Source of the DNA: Pristionchus mayeri
Taxonomy: Eukaryota > Nematoda > Chromadorea > Rhabditida > Neodiplogasteridae
DNA length: 64,000 bases
Assembly (NCBI GenBank): GCA_036245805.1
Contig: BTRK01000002.1
Span: 39,848,661 to 39,912,660 of the forward strand
Direction: 5' to 3'
Below are positions 46,066 to 57,659 of the stretch, piece after piece. Positions within the stretch are counted from its first letter, which is position 1, and every line of letters starts with the position of its first letter. Position numbers and translations under genes: made by a program. The notes under the pieces were generated by a model that was not told the origin of the DNA, made no database searches, and worked only from the letters and a program-made list of their open reading frames with translations.

Positions 46066-49000
46066 CCTTTGTTTGTTTGTCTGTCACACTTTTTCTTCAA
46101 ATCGCTGTAAATCGGCTCAAAATCATCGTAGCACCATAGGACCTTGACCGTTGGTGACCCCTTGACGAGAGTTTTCAAAAAAATGATCTTTGATCTTTGA
46201 ACTTTGTAGTTTCTAGTTTGATCACTTTCTTTCAAACCGCTCTAATTCGCTTGAAAATCATCGTAGCACCATAGGACCTTGACCGTTGGTGACCCCTTGA
46301 CGAGAGCTTTCAAAAAATTGATCTTTGTAGTTTGTAGTTTGATATTTTTCTTTAAATCGCTCTAATTCGCTTCAAAATCATCGTAGTACTATGGTACCGT
46401 TAGCATTGCCTTGGCGAGCACTTTCAGCACACCACACACCATGGTGCATTTTACCAAATCGCAGAAAACTCAAATGCACCCTGCGCACCACCCACCACAT
46501 CACAACTTTCTAACCTGCTCTCACTCCCCGCAGCGTGAGCGTTGTGAAAGGCTCGTGAGGCCTTTCACAACGTTTTAAGCCAGCTCTCACCAGTCGCTTA
46601 CAAATATATTTCCATACATGAAACTGGGACTAAAGTGGCTGGCTGATATTCATCGCGTAAATTATTCAAAAACGCTTCCCAACCTGCTCTCACTCCCCGC
46701 AGCGTGAGCGTTGTGAATAGGGTTGTCAAAATGAAGAGATTGGGGGAGAATGAAGAGGCCTTTTATTGCTCTCCATTTCCCCTCTTCATTGAAGAGGGAC
46801 CGGTGTGGGGAGCTCTTCAATGAAGAGCTGATTTAACAAAATTTGATGTATCTCGCGCACGCGTCAATATTTTATCGTCAAACTTTGACAATCACATACC
46901 ATAGACGAGATATGGAATATTGTCTACAAATTGGGAAGCTCTAAGCTTGGGGTCATACGACGCCATCAAAATAATGGGATCCTACCTCAGCCACTACCGG
47001 GAGATTCCCACACAACAGATAGGCATATCTGCTGTCTTGCGGAAGAAAGAAATGGGGTTGGACAATCAACAACATTATCCTAAAAGGAAGGGGCGACCTA
47101 GTGGGGGGGGGGGGCGGACTGATCAGGTGTACCCAGACCAGTAAGATGGGGTGCGATGGGGGGGGGAGGTGAATCAGAGTAAATTCGGAGAGGGTAGAGA
47201 GAAGAGAATCAACAGGGAGAGAATCTTGATCGAGATCTTGACTGAGCCACGAGGATGGTTCCCGATGGTTCAGAACAAGCCAGGGAGTCTTTCCCCAAAC
47301 CCGCCTGTTCTTTGGAATGAGGTGGCAAGGATTACTGGGTACAAGGACATCCTAGCGAGATCTTAGCCAAAGAAAAAGAAGGGATTCATCTCACGCCCGT
47401 GGATCCTCGATCCTGCAATCACATACATAAAGTGGTGAAAAAAGGAAATGGATAAACAAAATCACTCTCCTGGTCTACTTCTCCTTCAGCGACATCCCTC
47501 TGTAAGGCCATCCGTTTCAACTGTCACGAGAGCTTCCGCGTTTCTTAAAGATCAAGAATCAAAATAGACAACGCCCTGGACAATCAAAGATAGACTGTAG
47601 GATCAAAAAGTTAATAAAATGTCGATGAAAACGTACCTCTTAGTGATTGGGTGGAACATGATCGTGACAAGGGCAGTAGCAGCGCAGCGATTAGGGGTTG
47701 AAATTGAAAATAATATCAAAGACCAAAGATCAATTGGCAATAAAGAAACAGCTATTAGAATAAAATAATAATAAACCAAGATCAAACGGACTTCTCTGCG
47801 GTTCGGGAGACACTGCGACCGGAGTAAAGAACGACGGACGGACGGGTAGGAAGAAGTCTGAAAGATCAAAGATCACTCAATGACTTCAACTTTGTAAGGA
47901 AAAGGCGTCAACTCTCGTATGTAACAATCACTCTAATGAAACAGATGAAAAGATCACGACAAACCTGCTCCCGGCACTGCTCGACCTGCCTTGACCGATC
48001 CGGAGGGCAGTTCCAGGGGAGAACAACAAGAAAAGACGGCACGACTGGGCACCAGCAGTGGAGAAGTGAAAATACGAAAAATATCAACAAAAAATACGAG
48101 ATAAAGAGCAAAAAACAAACAGCCAAAGGAAAGGAAAGGAGGGGAAAGACTGCACGAGCCGACTATGGCTCGTCATCTCTCCCGGACATGTAAATGACCC
48201 TTTGTCTGATCGGTATGCATCGACCCAGTCTTATGCTAAATCGTCATGCAAATCGGCATTGATTAGGCTTCGTTCTTGTGAAAAACGTGATGGCTCTTCA
48301 ATGAACTCCCTCCCCCTCTTCATTGAAGAGGGCACCGATCACCCCCTCTTCAATGGGGAAATGAGAATGAAGAGTTCATTTCACCTCTTCATTTTGACAA
48401 CCCTAGTTGTGAAAGGCTCGTGAGGCCGAGGGTGATTCGAAAAAGTTGGAATGGGGCATCCCAACTTTTTCGAATTGCCCGAGGCCTCACGAGCCTTTTA
48501 CAACGTTTTAAGCAGGCTCTCACCAGTCGCGTCCAATTGATATCCTTAAAACACAACCCCGCGAACCACGTAGCTATGATTAAAATTCTAATAAAATTTT
48601 AAATAAACAAACAAATGTGAACAACTTAGGTACTATGCACAAAGGAAAAGCCGAACGGAGATCTGCAGCAGATTGAGCTGCACAGAATCAGCCAGAATGA
48701 AGTCGGGGTTGGTGAAATGTATATGTATTCATCAAAAAGTCTTTAATATCAATACAATGTACAATGCATACTGGAGCGGTGCAAGAAAGTTAATAAATAT
48801 GTGGCACTTCAAGCGTTAACGCTAGATGAGTCGGCATTGGGCTAAAGTGCATGCTGATATTGAACGCAATACCACTGATCATACACAATATGTCAGACAA
48901 AAGAAGATCGAAGCGTGTTGGTGAAGTATGTAACCTCGACCCAATCGCAGATCCGAGTGCTCTACAAGGGATCGGCCAAGACAACGAAGGACTTCACCTG

Positions 49001-49410
49001 CCGCCACACTCTTGCTCCAGAGCACGCAAAGCAGTTTGATACTCCATTCGCGGTATGAACAAGCCCACATTTTATGGAATGGTCATATATCAGTGACAAT
49101 AGGTAAAAGGTAAAGGTAAAGGTGCAGCCACGTCAAGCGATTTTACAGTCGTGAACGACTACGCTAGGTGGTGTAGTGCGGTGAGGCCGACTACTGCAAG
49201 AAAGTTAATAAATATGTGGCACTTATGTCACAAGAATTCTAACGGTATACATCTCATAGTGTTTGTTACAATATGAAATATGGACCTTGTCCAGGGGAAG
49301 CCATAGTTATAAGCATAATAAAACACGTTTAATTGCAGATCTACAGTCAGAAATCAGGCCATCTACTCCATCTCGACCACACGATTCCTCGACATGTCGT
49401 GGAGATGTGA
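43520..49410 (+). CDS. Secreted protein of unknown family, about 352 aa (right copy)
   Basis: Exons: 43,520-43,637, 43,787-43,841, 44,056-44,131, 44,254-44,334, 44,485-44,574, 44,919-44,952, 44,997-45,088, 45,322-45,420, 45,571-45,645, 45,767-45,850, 45,970-45,996, 48,897-49,052 and 49,339-49,410. All 12 junctions keep phase (1,059 nt). The ATG lies directly behind AATTCCCAG, a likely trans-splice site. A signal peptide is followed by FNVPSGLQDGTVLTFYF and further beta-strand-rich sequence; the last part (VELHIYDGTTD, then RSVLVKYV and IRVLYKGS) is CUB-like. No membrane segment. Most introns are 100-350 bp except the 2.9 kb intron that carries the hAT element. I do not recognise the family; the identical twin is at 29,546-35,435. 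Confidence 0.68.
46718..48405. mobile_element. Non-autonomous hAT element with 8-bp TSD (right copy)
   Basis: Mirror of 30,551-32,237 with the same TIRs and the same target duplication (GTTGTGAA at 46,710-46,717 and 48,406-48,413). Because both arms share the insertion site, insertion preceded the inverted duplication. Confidence 0.85.
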
Positions 49411-50458
49411 AGGCCAACAAAGATTTCCAGAATATTTGATGATCATGTAATGCATAAATTCATACGAAGCAATTTCCACCTCACATATTGGTATTGAAAA
49501 CTCGGTACAGAGAATAAAAAAATTTCTCATAATTCGATTATTGACATTGCAATTGTTTAATTGAAACAATACTTATGAAATGCTTCTCTCGATCGCACGA
49601 TTCCTCGATCGGTCGAGGAAGTATGACGGTCTAAGAGAACAAAATGAATTTTTACTGATCAACTGCATGCATAAATTCGAAATTCAATTATTTTAATCAT
49701 GATTACATTCAAAATGTCTATAGCACATTTAAAACTACATTTAAATGGTATCTGCTCCATATCTACCACACAATGCCCCGAAAATGTTCATTGTTAATGG
49801 AGATCAGTCTATATTCAATAGATGGTACAATGATCAGTCCTATTTTTCCCTCAGGCATGACTCTGCTTCCTACTCACACGGTGGCACTCGACACATGTGG
49901 CCTTGATAGACGCCTTACAGTAGGTAATGAGCATTTGTGGTGAGACCAGAAGAAAACGGCGTGATACATGTTCAAACTGTGTCTACTTGCTACATTCTAC
50001 TACAGCTTTACCTGTATTGTCTTTGTTATTTCGCTTCATTAGTCAAATAATTGTATCTACGAACTCTACACTGGGACGAAAGTGCGCTCTACACGCGTCT
50101 ATATTAATTGTTATCACTCAATTAGTCTTTACTAAACGGTTCGTTGATATGGAATCGACCATTTGATGGGGGTGGGCGGCGGTAGGAAACAAATGTGTCC
50201 TATCCGTCAAAAAATTGACCCACAAGTATTTCAAATTATGCTCTTTCAAACTGCGTCGTCAGAATTTCGATATCGGTCGTCATCGTCGAGATTCGGAAGG
50301 TCAAACTTGGTACTATCACTTTCGATAGCCAAATCGGGCGCACTTAAATAATCATATCTTTCTCTAAAATGACGCTAGAAAGTCGTTCTTTTTTTAGAAA
50401 GAAAGCTGAGAACATTCTCTACAAAACTATCTTGGCGTAATTATTACTGGTGCTTATA

Positions 50459-52391
50459 CTGATGCGGAGCGGTCGGGTGCACCAAAAATGACGTATCTTT
50501 GGAAATCTTATAAACATATTGGTAGAGACCACAAGGCGTTCTGCCAAAATCGTCACACGAAGCAGTTTGTGTGCCTAAAAAACCACGCTTTGTTTTTAGG
50601 GCGATATCTTAACTCTGCTCCGAATTATTATCAAAAAATCTCAATCTCAATCTCAACGGGAGAATGCTCGAAATCGGGATAGTGGGAAGAATGCGTAATA
50701 TGCAACTCCTTATCCACAAACAGCAACTGCTTGCTTGGTGTGGTGGTAGAGATCTAGTCCTTGCGTCCGAAACGGTCGAGTTCGAATCCCAACGGATGAA
50801 AGTGGTTTGCAATTTTTTTTCAAATTCTTTTTACCTTGACGGCGGATCGGAAAAACATTTCTCTGACTTCTAATTTTGTATTATGTATCTTAGTAATGGT
50901 ACCTACAAACCACGAGTGGAGCAGCTGTATTCGAGTACAACAGCCTATTTTACACCTATGCCTGTTCTTAATTAGCGTATGCTGACCTAATTAGAGTTGC
51001 CTGATCATGCTGCTCCAGTGACCATTTATGAGGGATCCTAAGAGCTACCGAAATTGCTTTTGATCGCCCGATTTGGTTGAGTATTCGAGGCGCAGATTCA
51101 GTATTCCCGAAAGTGGGCGTGGCTTGTGGTCTCTACATATTGGGTTATCATGCTTAAGTTGTAGTCCATGCATTGACCTAACTCCACCCCAAAAAATAGG
51201 GCAATCTGGAGATGGAAAAAGAAAAAGCGCTCACTTTTGTGCGGCGACCCCAAAATGAGTTCTGGACAAGTGTACTTCCGTATCTTCATTTGGCCAAATT
51301 TGGGTTGAAAATCATTCAAAAACATTCGATTGGCCATAAATGGTCATCTGACCGAAAATGTGAAATTCTGTATTTTGACCAATTTCAACATGCGGGATGG
51401 GCCCAAATGCACTGAACGGGTTTGAAATAATGTGAATACATCCCTCGGAACAGCTCAAAGAATAAGGGCTCCTGAAAAGAAGATATTTCACCTGAAGAAT
51501 CCAAGGAAAGACGCAAAACTGTGCCCAAGGTCAAAGTAGACCTAGAGACTCGCATATGTATATAAAGGTAGAGCACGATGAGCAGAACATTTTAACTGTT
51601 GGAAGTGAGCTTCTATCTATTCGTTGAAGCTTGCTACAGCGCCTGGAATTTTGCCAAAAACGACGGGAAACGCGCCGGGGAGAGTGCTAAATAGAGGGGA
51701 GGGAGAGGGAGGTCAGGAGGCGAGAGCGGCAGACGGTTAGAGCGCGCGCTCTCGGGGGATTCTAGCCCGTTTCTAGCCAACTACCAGGCGCAGTAGCAAG
51801 CTTCAACGAATAGATAGAGACTCACTTACAACATATGAAATGTTTTGCTCATCGTGCTCTATATTTATATCGATATTTCTATGTCTACGTTGGGCACAGT
51901 TTTGCGTCTTTCCATGGATTCTTCAGGTGAAATATCCTCTTTTCAGGAGCCCTTTTTCTTTGAGCTGTTCCGAGGGATGTATTCAAATTATTTGAAACCC
52001 ATTTATTGCTTTTGGGCCCATCCCGCATGTTTAAATTGGTCAAAATACAGAATTTCGCATTTTCGGTCAGATTACCATTTATGAGCAATGGAAGTGCTAT
52101 AATATGGGGAATAGAAACTTATAATGTTGTTTTGGATGTTTTCGAATGATTTTGAGCCCAAATTTGGCCAAATGAAGATACGGAAGTACGCTTGTCCAGA
52201 ACTCATTTTGGGGTCGCCGCACAAAAGTGAGCGCTTTTTCTTTTTCCATCTCCAGATTGCCCTACTTTTTGGCGTCGAGTTAGATCAATACATGGACTAC
52301 AACTTAAGCATGATAACCCAATATGTTTTTCCGATTTCCAAAGATACGTCATTTGTGGTGCACCCGACCGCTCCACATCAGTATACAATAC
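50459..52391. mobile_element. Fold-back element interrupted by a TIR element (arm B')
   Basis: Both ends carry GGAGCGGTCGGGTGCACCA in opposite orientation, followed by ATGACGTATCTTTGGAAATC. The inner arms 51,137-51,650 and 51,790-52,325 pair around 51,730. The left arm is split by the 615 bp insertion at 50,522-51,136. A GC-rich centre at about 51,660-51,780 separates the arms. The mirror copy is at about 57,655-59,586. Confidence 0.7.
50522..51136. mobile_element. 615 bp TIR element with tRNA-like internal sequence (arm B')
   Basis: The termini GTAGAGACCACAAG and CTTGTGGTCTCTAC are exact inverse complements. ATATTG directly precedes and directly follows, a 6-bp (perhaps 7-bp) target duplication. 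Inside, 50,735-50,803 has an A-box-like GGTGTGGTGGTAGAG and a perfect B-box GAGTTCGAATCCC. The mirror copy is at 58,909-59,523. Confidence 0.7.
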
Positions 52392-54790
52392 AATATTTAT
52401 TCAAACTTCAGGTGGTATGCCTGTTGAACGATGCAAGTTTTCCATAAATCAGGGTGTCTTCTGCACTTAGATTCCCAGTTCGGTCCAATCGCCTTGACAA
52501 ACTCATCTCTCCATCGTATCTTCGGTCTACCGGGCGGTCTCGTTCTATCTAGAGGCGACCAATTTGTTATTTTTCTTGCCCACCGATCATCTCCTATAGT
52601 GGCAATTCGCTTGGCCCAATTCCATTTTCTGCACATTGCTCGCACACGGATATCTGGTAGGGGAACTTTCAAGCTGAGCCACTCATTTGTTTCCGGTCCA
52701 GTCTCGTGACTCCAGCCATTTTTCTCATCATTGCACGCTGCGTTACGATTAGCCGTTTTCTCTCCTTCTTAGTTGAATTCCATAGTTCAGATCTGTACAG
52801 AAAATTCGGTTCAATACACATTCTGAATACTTTGGTCTTAAGTAACATTCCGACTCCTCGGCTCGTCATGAAATCATAGAATTTGTTAAACGATTTCCAA
52901 GCACCGCCAATTCTCCTGTTCAACTCAAGCATTAAGTTCTGGTCGAATGATAGTCGCACTCCGAGGTATATAAAGGAATTCACGTATTTTAGGTGATTCC
53001 GTCAACAGATTGGGGGACAGGTACATCGTTCGTCATCATTACAGTCTTGTTTTGATTTATCTCTAATCCAACTTTCTTACTTGATGCACATAGCTCCTCC
53101 AACATTCTTTCAATCTCCTTGGGACAGTGCGATATTAATACTACATCGTCGGCGTATCGTAGGTGGTTTAATCGCTCTCCGTCTATTTTGATACCGTATT
53201 GCTCCCAGCTCAGCTTTCGGAAAATCTCTTCAATGATCGCATTAAAAAGATGTGGGCTTAGAGGATCGCCTTGCCGCACTCCACGTCTGATATCTATTGG
53301 AACTTTGTCTCTCCCTATTCGAACGGATACACAACTTCTGCTATATATGAACCGTAGAGTATTGATTATTTTTGGATGAATGCCGTGGTTGAATAGTGTC
53401 TCCCAAACCTTGTGGAACTCGACTGAGTCAAAGGCTTTCTTGTAGTCAATGAATGAGAGATACACCGGGAAACGATATTCTTCTGAGAGACTGATGAGTT
53501 CTGAGATTGCGTATACATGATCAATGGTAGAAAAATATCTCCGGAATCCTGCTTGCTCTCTACTTTGATTTGCAGATAATTGGTTTTCTATTCGTGAATC
53601 GAGTACGGTGGCAAATAATTTGTAGATGATGTTCAGTAATGAAATCGGACGGTAATTAGCGATATCCAAGGCATTTCCTTTCTTGAATATTAATGAAATA
53701 ATCGCTTCCGGTAGATCATCAGGGACACATTCGTCGTTTATCCACTTGTTGAATAAAACTCTCAATGGACGAGTTAGAACCTCAATTCCGCATTTCAGAT
53801 ATTCAGATTTGATTCTATCCGGTCCCGCTGCCTTGTCATTTTTCAGCTTCTCGATTCCTCGTTTAACTTCACTATCCATTATGGGCAAAAAGCGATCATT
53901 GCATCGGAAAGTACACCGTCGTGGCCGCATCGATTGGGAAAATAGCTTATTGTAGAAAGCTTGAACGATACTGTTGATTTCATCCTTGGAACTCGCGACA
54001 GTTCCGTCATTTTTCTCCAATTGGTTTATTTGAGTTCGGCCAATCTGAGATGATTGCAGGGATCTTCTAGTACTTTTCCCGTAATAGACGGCTTTACGCA
54101 CAGTCTCCAGATGTCCTCGATAGAGATCCTCCTTTATTGACATTCTAAGAGCCTTCCCTGTCAAGGAAAAATTGATTCTGTTGAGGGGATTGGGATCGGC
54201 CATTCTCAGTCGTCCCCTTTCTGCAAATAAACTTCGGGTTTTTACAGAAAATCGTTCTTTAGGCGGTATTGGAATCATTGATGATTGAGCAGTTGTTAAT
54301 AGAGTTCGCTGAATGTTTTTGTAAGTATCGAGCTCCTTGGTTGGTATTGTGTGGATGGTTGATACAAATTGCGCTTTCGACAATTCTCGGGGTCTCGGAG
54401 TTTTACGTCGATGATGGCGTATTGTTGTCTCAAAGCGGAACTTGGCCATTAACAATCGGTGATCAGTGCTCAGGTCGAAGCTCCCCACAATCGACACATC
54501 CAACACGTTCGAGAGGGCTCTTGAAAGGATGTAATCGATCTGATTCTTCGAGTTCATATTAGGGGACATCCATGTCCACTTTCTACTGTCTCTTTTCTGG
54601 AATCGAGTATTCAGGAGGTGTAACTTGTGTTCAGCGCAAAATTCGAGTAGCAATTGGCCTCTGTCGTTTCTCGTACCGAGTCCGTGACGCCCAATGTAGT
54701 CCTCATCCTCAGATAGCTTCGACCCGACCTTCGCATTAAAATCACCCAGCACAATCAACTGCCATTTTCCACACCCCGGGCGCAGATCAC
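52385..54790 (-). mobile_element. RTE-type LINE, left copy, 5'-truncated
   Basis: Mirror of the right copy from the mid-endonuclease domain (VLGDFNAKVG, STDHRLLMAKFRF) through the reverse transcriptase (NYRPISLLNIIYKLF, DYKKAFDSVE, GVRQGDPLSP, LRYADDVVL) to the 3' end at TATTGTATTGTA. The 5' break at 54,790 is the palindrome edge, not normal LINE truncation. The continuous frame in 54,790-52,989 is followed by two frame breaks (near 52,986 and 52,671) shared exactly with the right copy. Confidence 0.85.
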
Positions 54791-55253
54791 CCGCAATCGA
54801 GTGGGAGTCCCCGACGTCGCCTGGACAACCGTCGGTGGTAGCCTGTCCGTCCGGATGCAAGTCACTCTTCGAGTCGGGACTGTCAACGTGCGCACTCTCA
54901 AGAAGGACGACCGCGTTGCTGAGTTGGATGAGGCTGTGAGTACGATCCCCTTTGACGTTATTGGCCTACAGGAAACGAGACGGTCGGGCTTGACCTCTCT
55001 AACCCTAGGAGCTTCCAATCACCTCCTAGTGGGCTTCGGTACCCGTTCTGCTTACGGGACTGGATTCCTAGTAGCCAGTCATTGGGGTTCTAACTCCATA
55101 TTCCACTCAGTCAGCGAGCGTCTATCCTACCTTGACCTCCTCTCCTCCGAATACGCATTATTAATGTTTATATGCCGACTTCTGCTCACCCTGATAACGA
55201 ATACCTCACGCTAATGAATGACCTCAGTACAGTCATTGCTAATTCGACGCGTC
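54791..55253. other. Single-copy spacer s2 of palindrome B
   Basis: 463 bp carrying, on the plus strand, the N-terminal endonuclease part of the right LINE copy (VGTVNVRTLKKDDRVAEL, VIGLQETRRSG). It is not duplicated. Confidence 0.85.
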
Positions 55254-57659
55254 GTGATCTGCGCCCGGGGTGTGGAAAATGGCAGTTGATTGTGCTGGGT
55301 GATTTTAATGCGAAGGTCGGGTCGAAGCTATCTGAGGATGAGGACTACATTGGGCGTCATGGACTCGGTACGAGAAACGACAGAGGCCAATTGCTACTCG
55401 AATTTTGCGCTGAACACAAGTTACACCTCCTGAATACTCGATTCCAGAAAAGAGACAGTAGAAAGTGGACATGGATGTCCCCTAATATGAACTCGAAGAA
55501 TCAGATCGATTACATCCTTTCAAGAGCCCTCTCGAACGTGTTGGATGTGTCGATTGTGGGGAGCTTCGACCTGAGCACTGATCACCGATTGTTAATGGCC
55601 AAGTTCCGCTTTGAGACAAGAATACGCCATCATCGACGTAAAACTCCGAGACCCCGAGAATTGTCGAAAGCGCAATTTGTATCAACCATCCACACAATAC
55701 CAACCAAGGAGCTCGATACTTACAAAAACATTCAGCGAACTCTATTAACAACTGCTCAATCATCAATGATTCCAATACCGCCTAAAGAACGATTTTCTGT
55801 AAAAACCCGAAGTTTATTTGCAGAAAGGGGACGACTGAGAATGGCCGATCCCAATCCCCTCAACAGAATCAATTTTTCCTTGACAGGGAAGGCTCTTAGA
55901 ATGTCAATAAAGGAGGATCTCTATCGAGGACATCTGGAGACTGTGCGTAAAGCCGTCTATTACGGGAAAAGTACTAGAAGATCCCTGCAATCATCTCAGA
56001 TTGGCCGAACTCAAATAAACCAATTGGAGAAAAATGACGGAACTGTCGCGAGTTCCAAGGATGAAATCAACAGTATCGTTCAAGCTTTCTACAATAAGCT
56101 ATTTTCCCAATCGATGCGGCCACGACGGTGTACTTTCCGATGCAATGATCGCTTTTTGCCCATAATGGATAGTGAAGTTAAACGAGGAATCGAGAAGCTG
56201 AAAAATGACAAGGCAGCGGGACCGGATAGAATCAAATCTGAATATCTGAAATGCGGAATTGATGTTCTAACTCGTCCATTGAGAGTTTTATTCAACAAGT
56301 GGATAAACGACGAATGTGTCCCTGATGATCTACCGGAAGCGATTATTTCATTAATATTCAAGAAAGGAAATGCCTTGGATATCGCTAATTACCGTCCGAT
56401 TTCATTACTGAACATCATCTACAAATTATTTGCCACCGTACTCGATTCACGAATAGAAAACCAATTATCTGCAAATCAAAGTAGAGAGCAAGCAGGATTC
56501 CGGAGATATTTTTCTACCATTGATCATGTATACGCAATCTCAGAACTCATCAGTCTCTCAGAAGAATATCGTTTCCCGGTGTATCTCTCATTCATTGACT
56601 ACAAGAAAGCCTTTGACTCAGTCGAGTTCCACAAGGTTTGGGAGACACTATTCAACCACGGCATTCATCCAAAAATAATCAATACTCTACGGTTCATATA
56701 TAGCAGAAGTTGTGTATCCGTTCGAATAGGGAGAGACAAAGTTCCAATAGATATCAGACGTGGAGTGCGGCAAGGCGATCCTCTAAGCCCACATCTTTTT
56801 AATGCGATCATTGAAGAGATTTTCCGAAAGCTGAGCTGGGAGCAATACGGTATCAAAATAGACGGAGAGCGATTAAACCACCTACGATACGCCGACGATG
56901 TAGTATTAATATCGCACTGTCCCAAGGAGATTGAAAGAATGTTGGAGGAGCTATGTGCATCAAGTAAGAAAGTTGGATTAGAGATAAATCAAAACAAGAC
57001 TGTAATGATGACGAACGATGTACCTGTCCCCCAATCTGTTGACGGAATCACCTAAAATACGTGAATTCCTTTATATACCTCGGAGTGCGACTATCATTCG
57101 ACCAGAACTTAATGCTTGAGTTGAACAGGAGAATTGGCGGTGCTTGGAAATCGTTTAACAAATTCTATGATTTCATGACGAGCCGAGGAGTCGGAATGTT
57201 ACTTAAGACCAAAGTATTCAGAATGTGTATTGAACCGAATTTTCTGTACAGATCTGAACTATGGAATTCAACTAAGAAGGAGAGAAAACGGCTAATCGTA
57301 ACGCAGCGTGCAATGATGAGAAAAATGGCTGGAGTCACGAGACTGGACCGGAAACAAATGAGTGGCTCAGCTTGAAAGTTCCCCTACCAGATATCCGTGT
57401 GCGAGCAATGTGCAGAAAATGGAATTGGGCCAAGCGAATTGCCACTATAGGAGATGATCGGTGGGCAAGAAAAATAACAAATTGGTCGCCTCTAGATAGA
57501 ACGAGACCGCCCGGTAGACCGAAGATACGATGGAGAGATGAGTTTGTCAAGGCGATTGGACCGAACTGGGAATCTAAGTGCAGAAGACACCCTGATTTAT
57601 GGAAAACTTGCATCGTTCAACAGGCATACCACCTGAAGTTTGAATAAATATTGTATTGT
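54840..57659 (+). mobile_element. RTE-type LINE, right copy, most complete
   Basis: An apurinic-type endonuclease domain (VGTVNVRTLKK, LQETRRSG, GDFNAKVG, DHRLL) is followed by a reverse transcriptase (PISLLNIIYK, DYKKAFDSVE, GVRQGDPLSP, YADDVVL) and a C-terminal W/RPPGRPKIRW motif. This order and the motif wording fit the RTE clade. The frame breaks in the endonuclease near 55,110-55,180, at 57,055-57,061 and at 57,372, so it is not functional as read. The 3' end carries TATTGTATTGTA, a short tail repeat usual for RTE. It lies head to head with the left copy. Confidence 0.85.

Larger units (their letters stand above)
39818..50150. repeat. Giant inverted repeat, arm A' (right), about 10.3 kb
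   Basis: Reverse-complement partner of 28,806-39,143. The outer end at 50,150 coincides, with an AT overlap, with the start of the second palindrome, so no unique sequence separates the two structures. Confidence 0.9.
50149..54790. repeat. Second palindrome, arm B' (left), 4.6 kb
   Basis: Reverse complement of 55,254-59,896; coordinates pair to about 110,045. The outer edge is ATGGAATCGACC at 50,149, the inner edge GATCAC ending 54,790. Differences include a 1-bp indel near 50,324 and two amino-acid changes in the LINE frame. Confidence 0.9.

Noticed and set aside
48669..48711. Candidate exon between exons 11 and 12 of the secreted-protein gene
   Set aside because: It ends in phase 1, while the next exon needs phase 0; skipping it keeps the frame.
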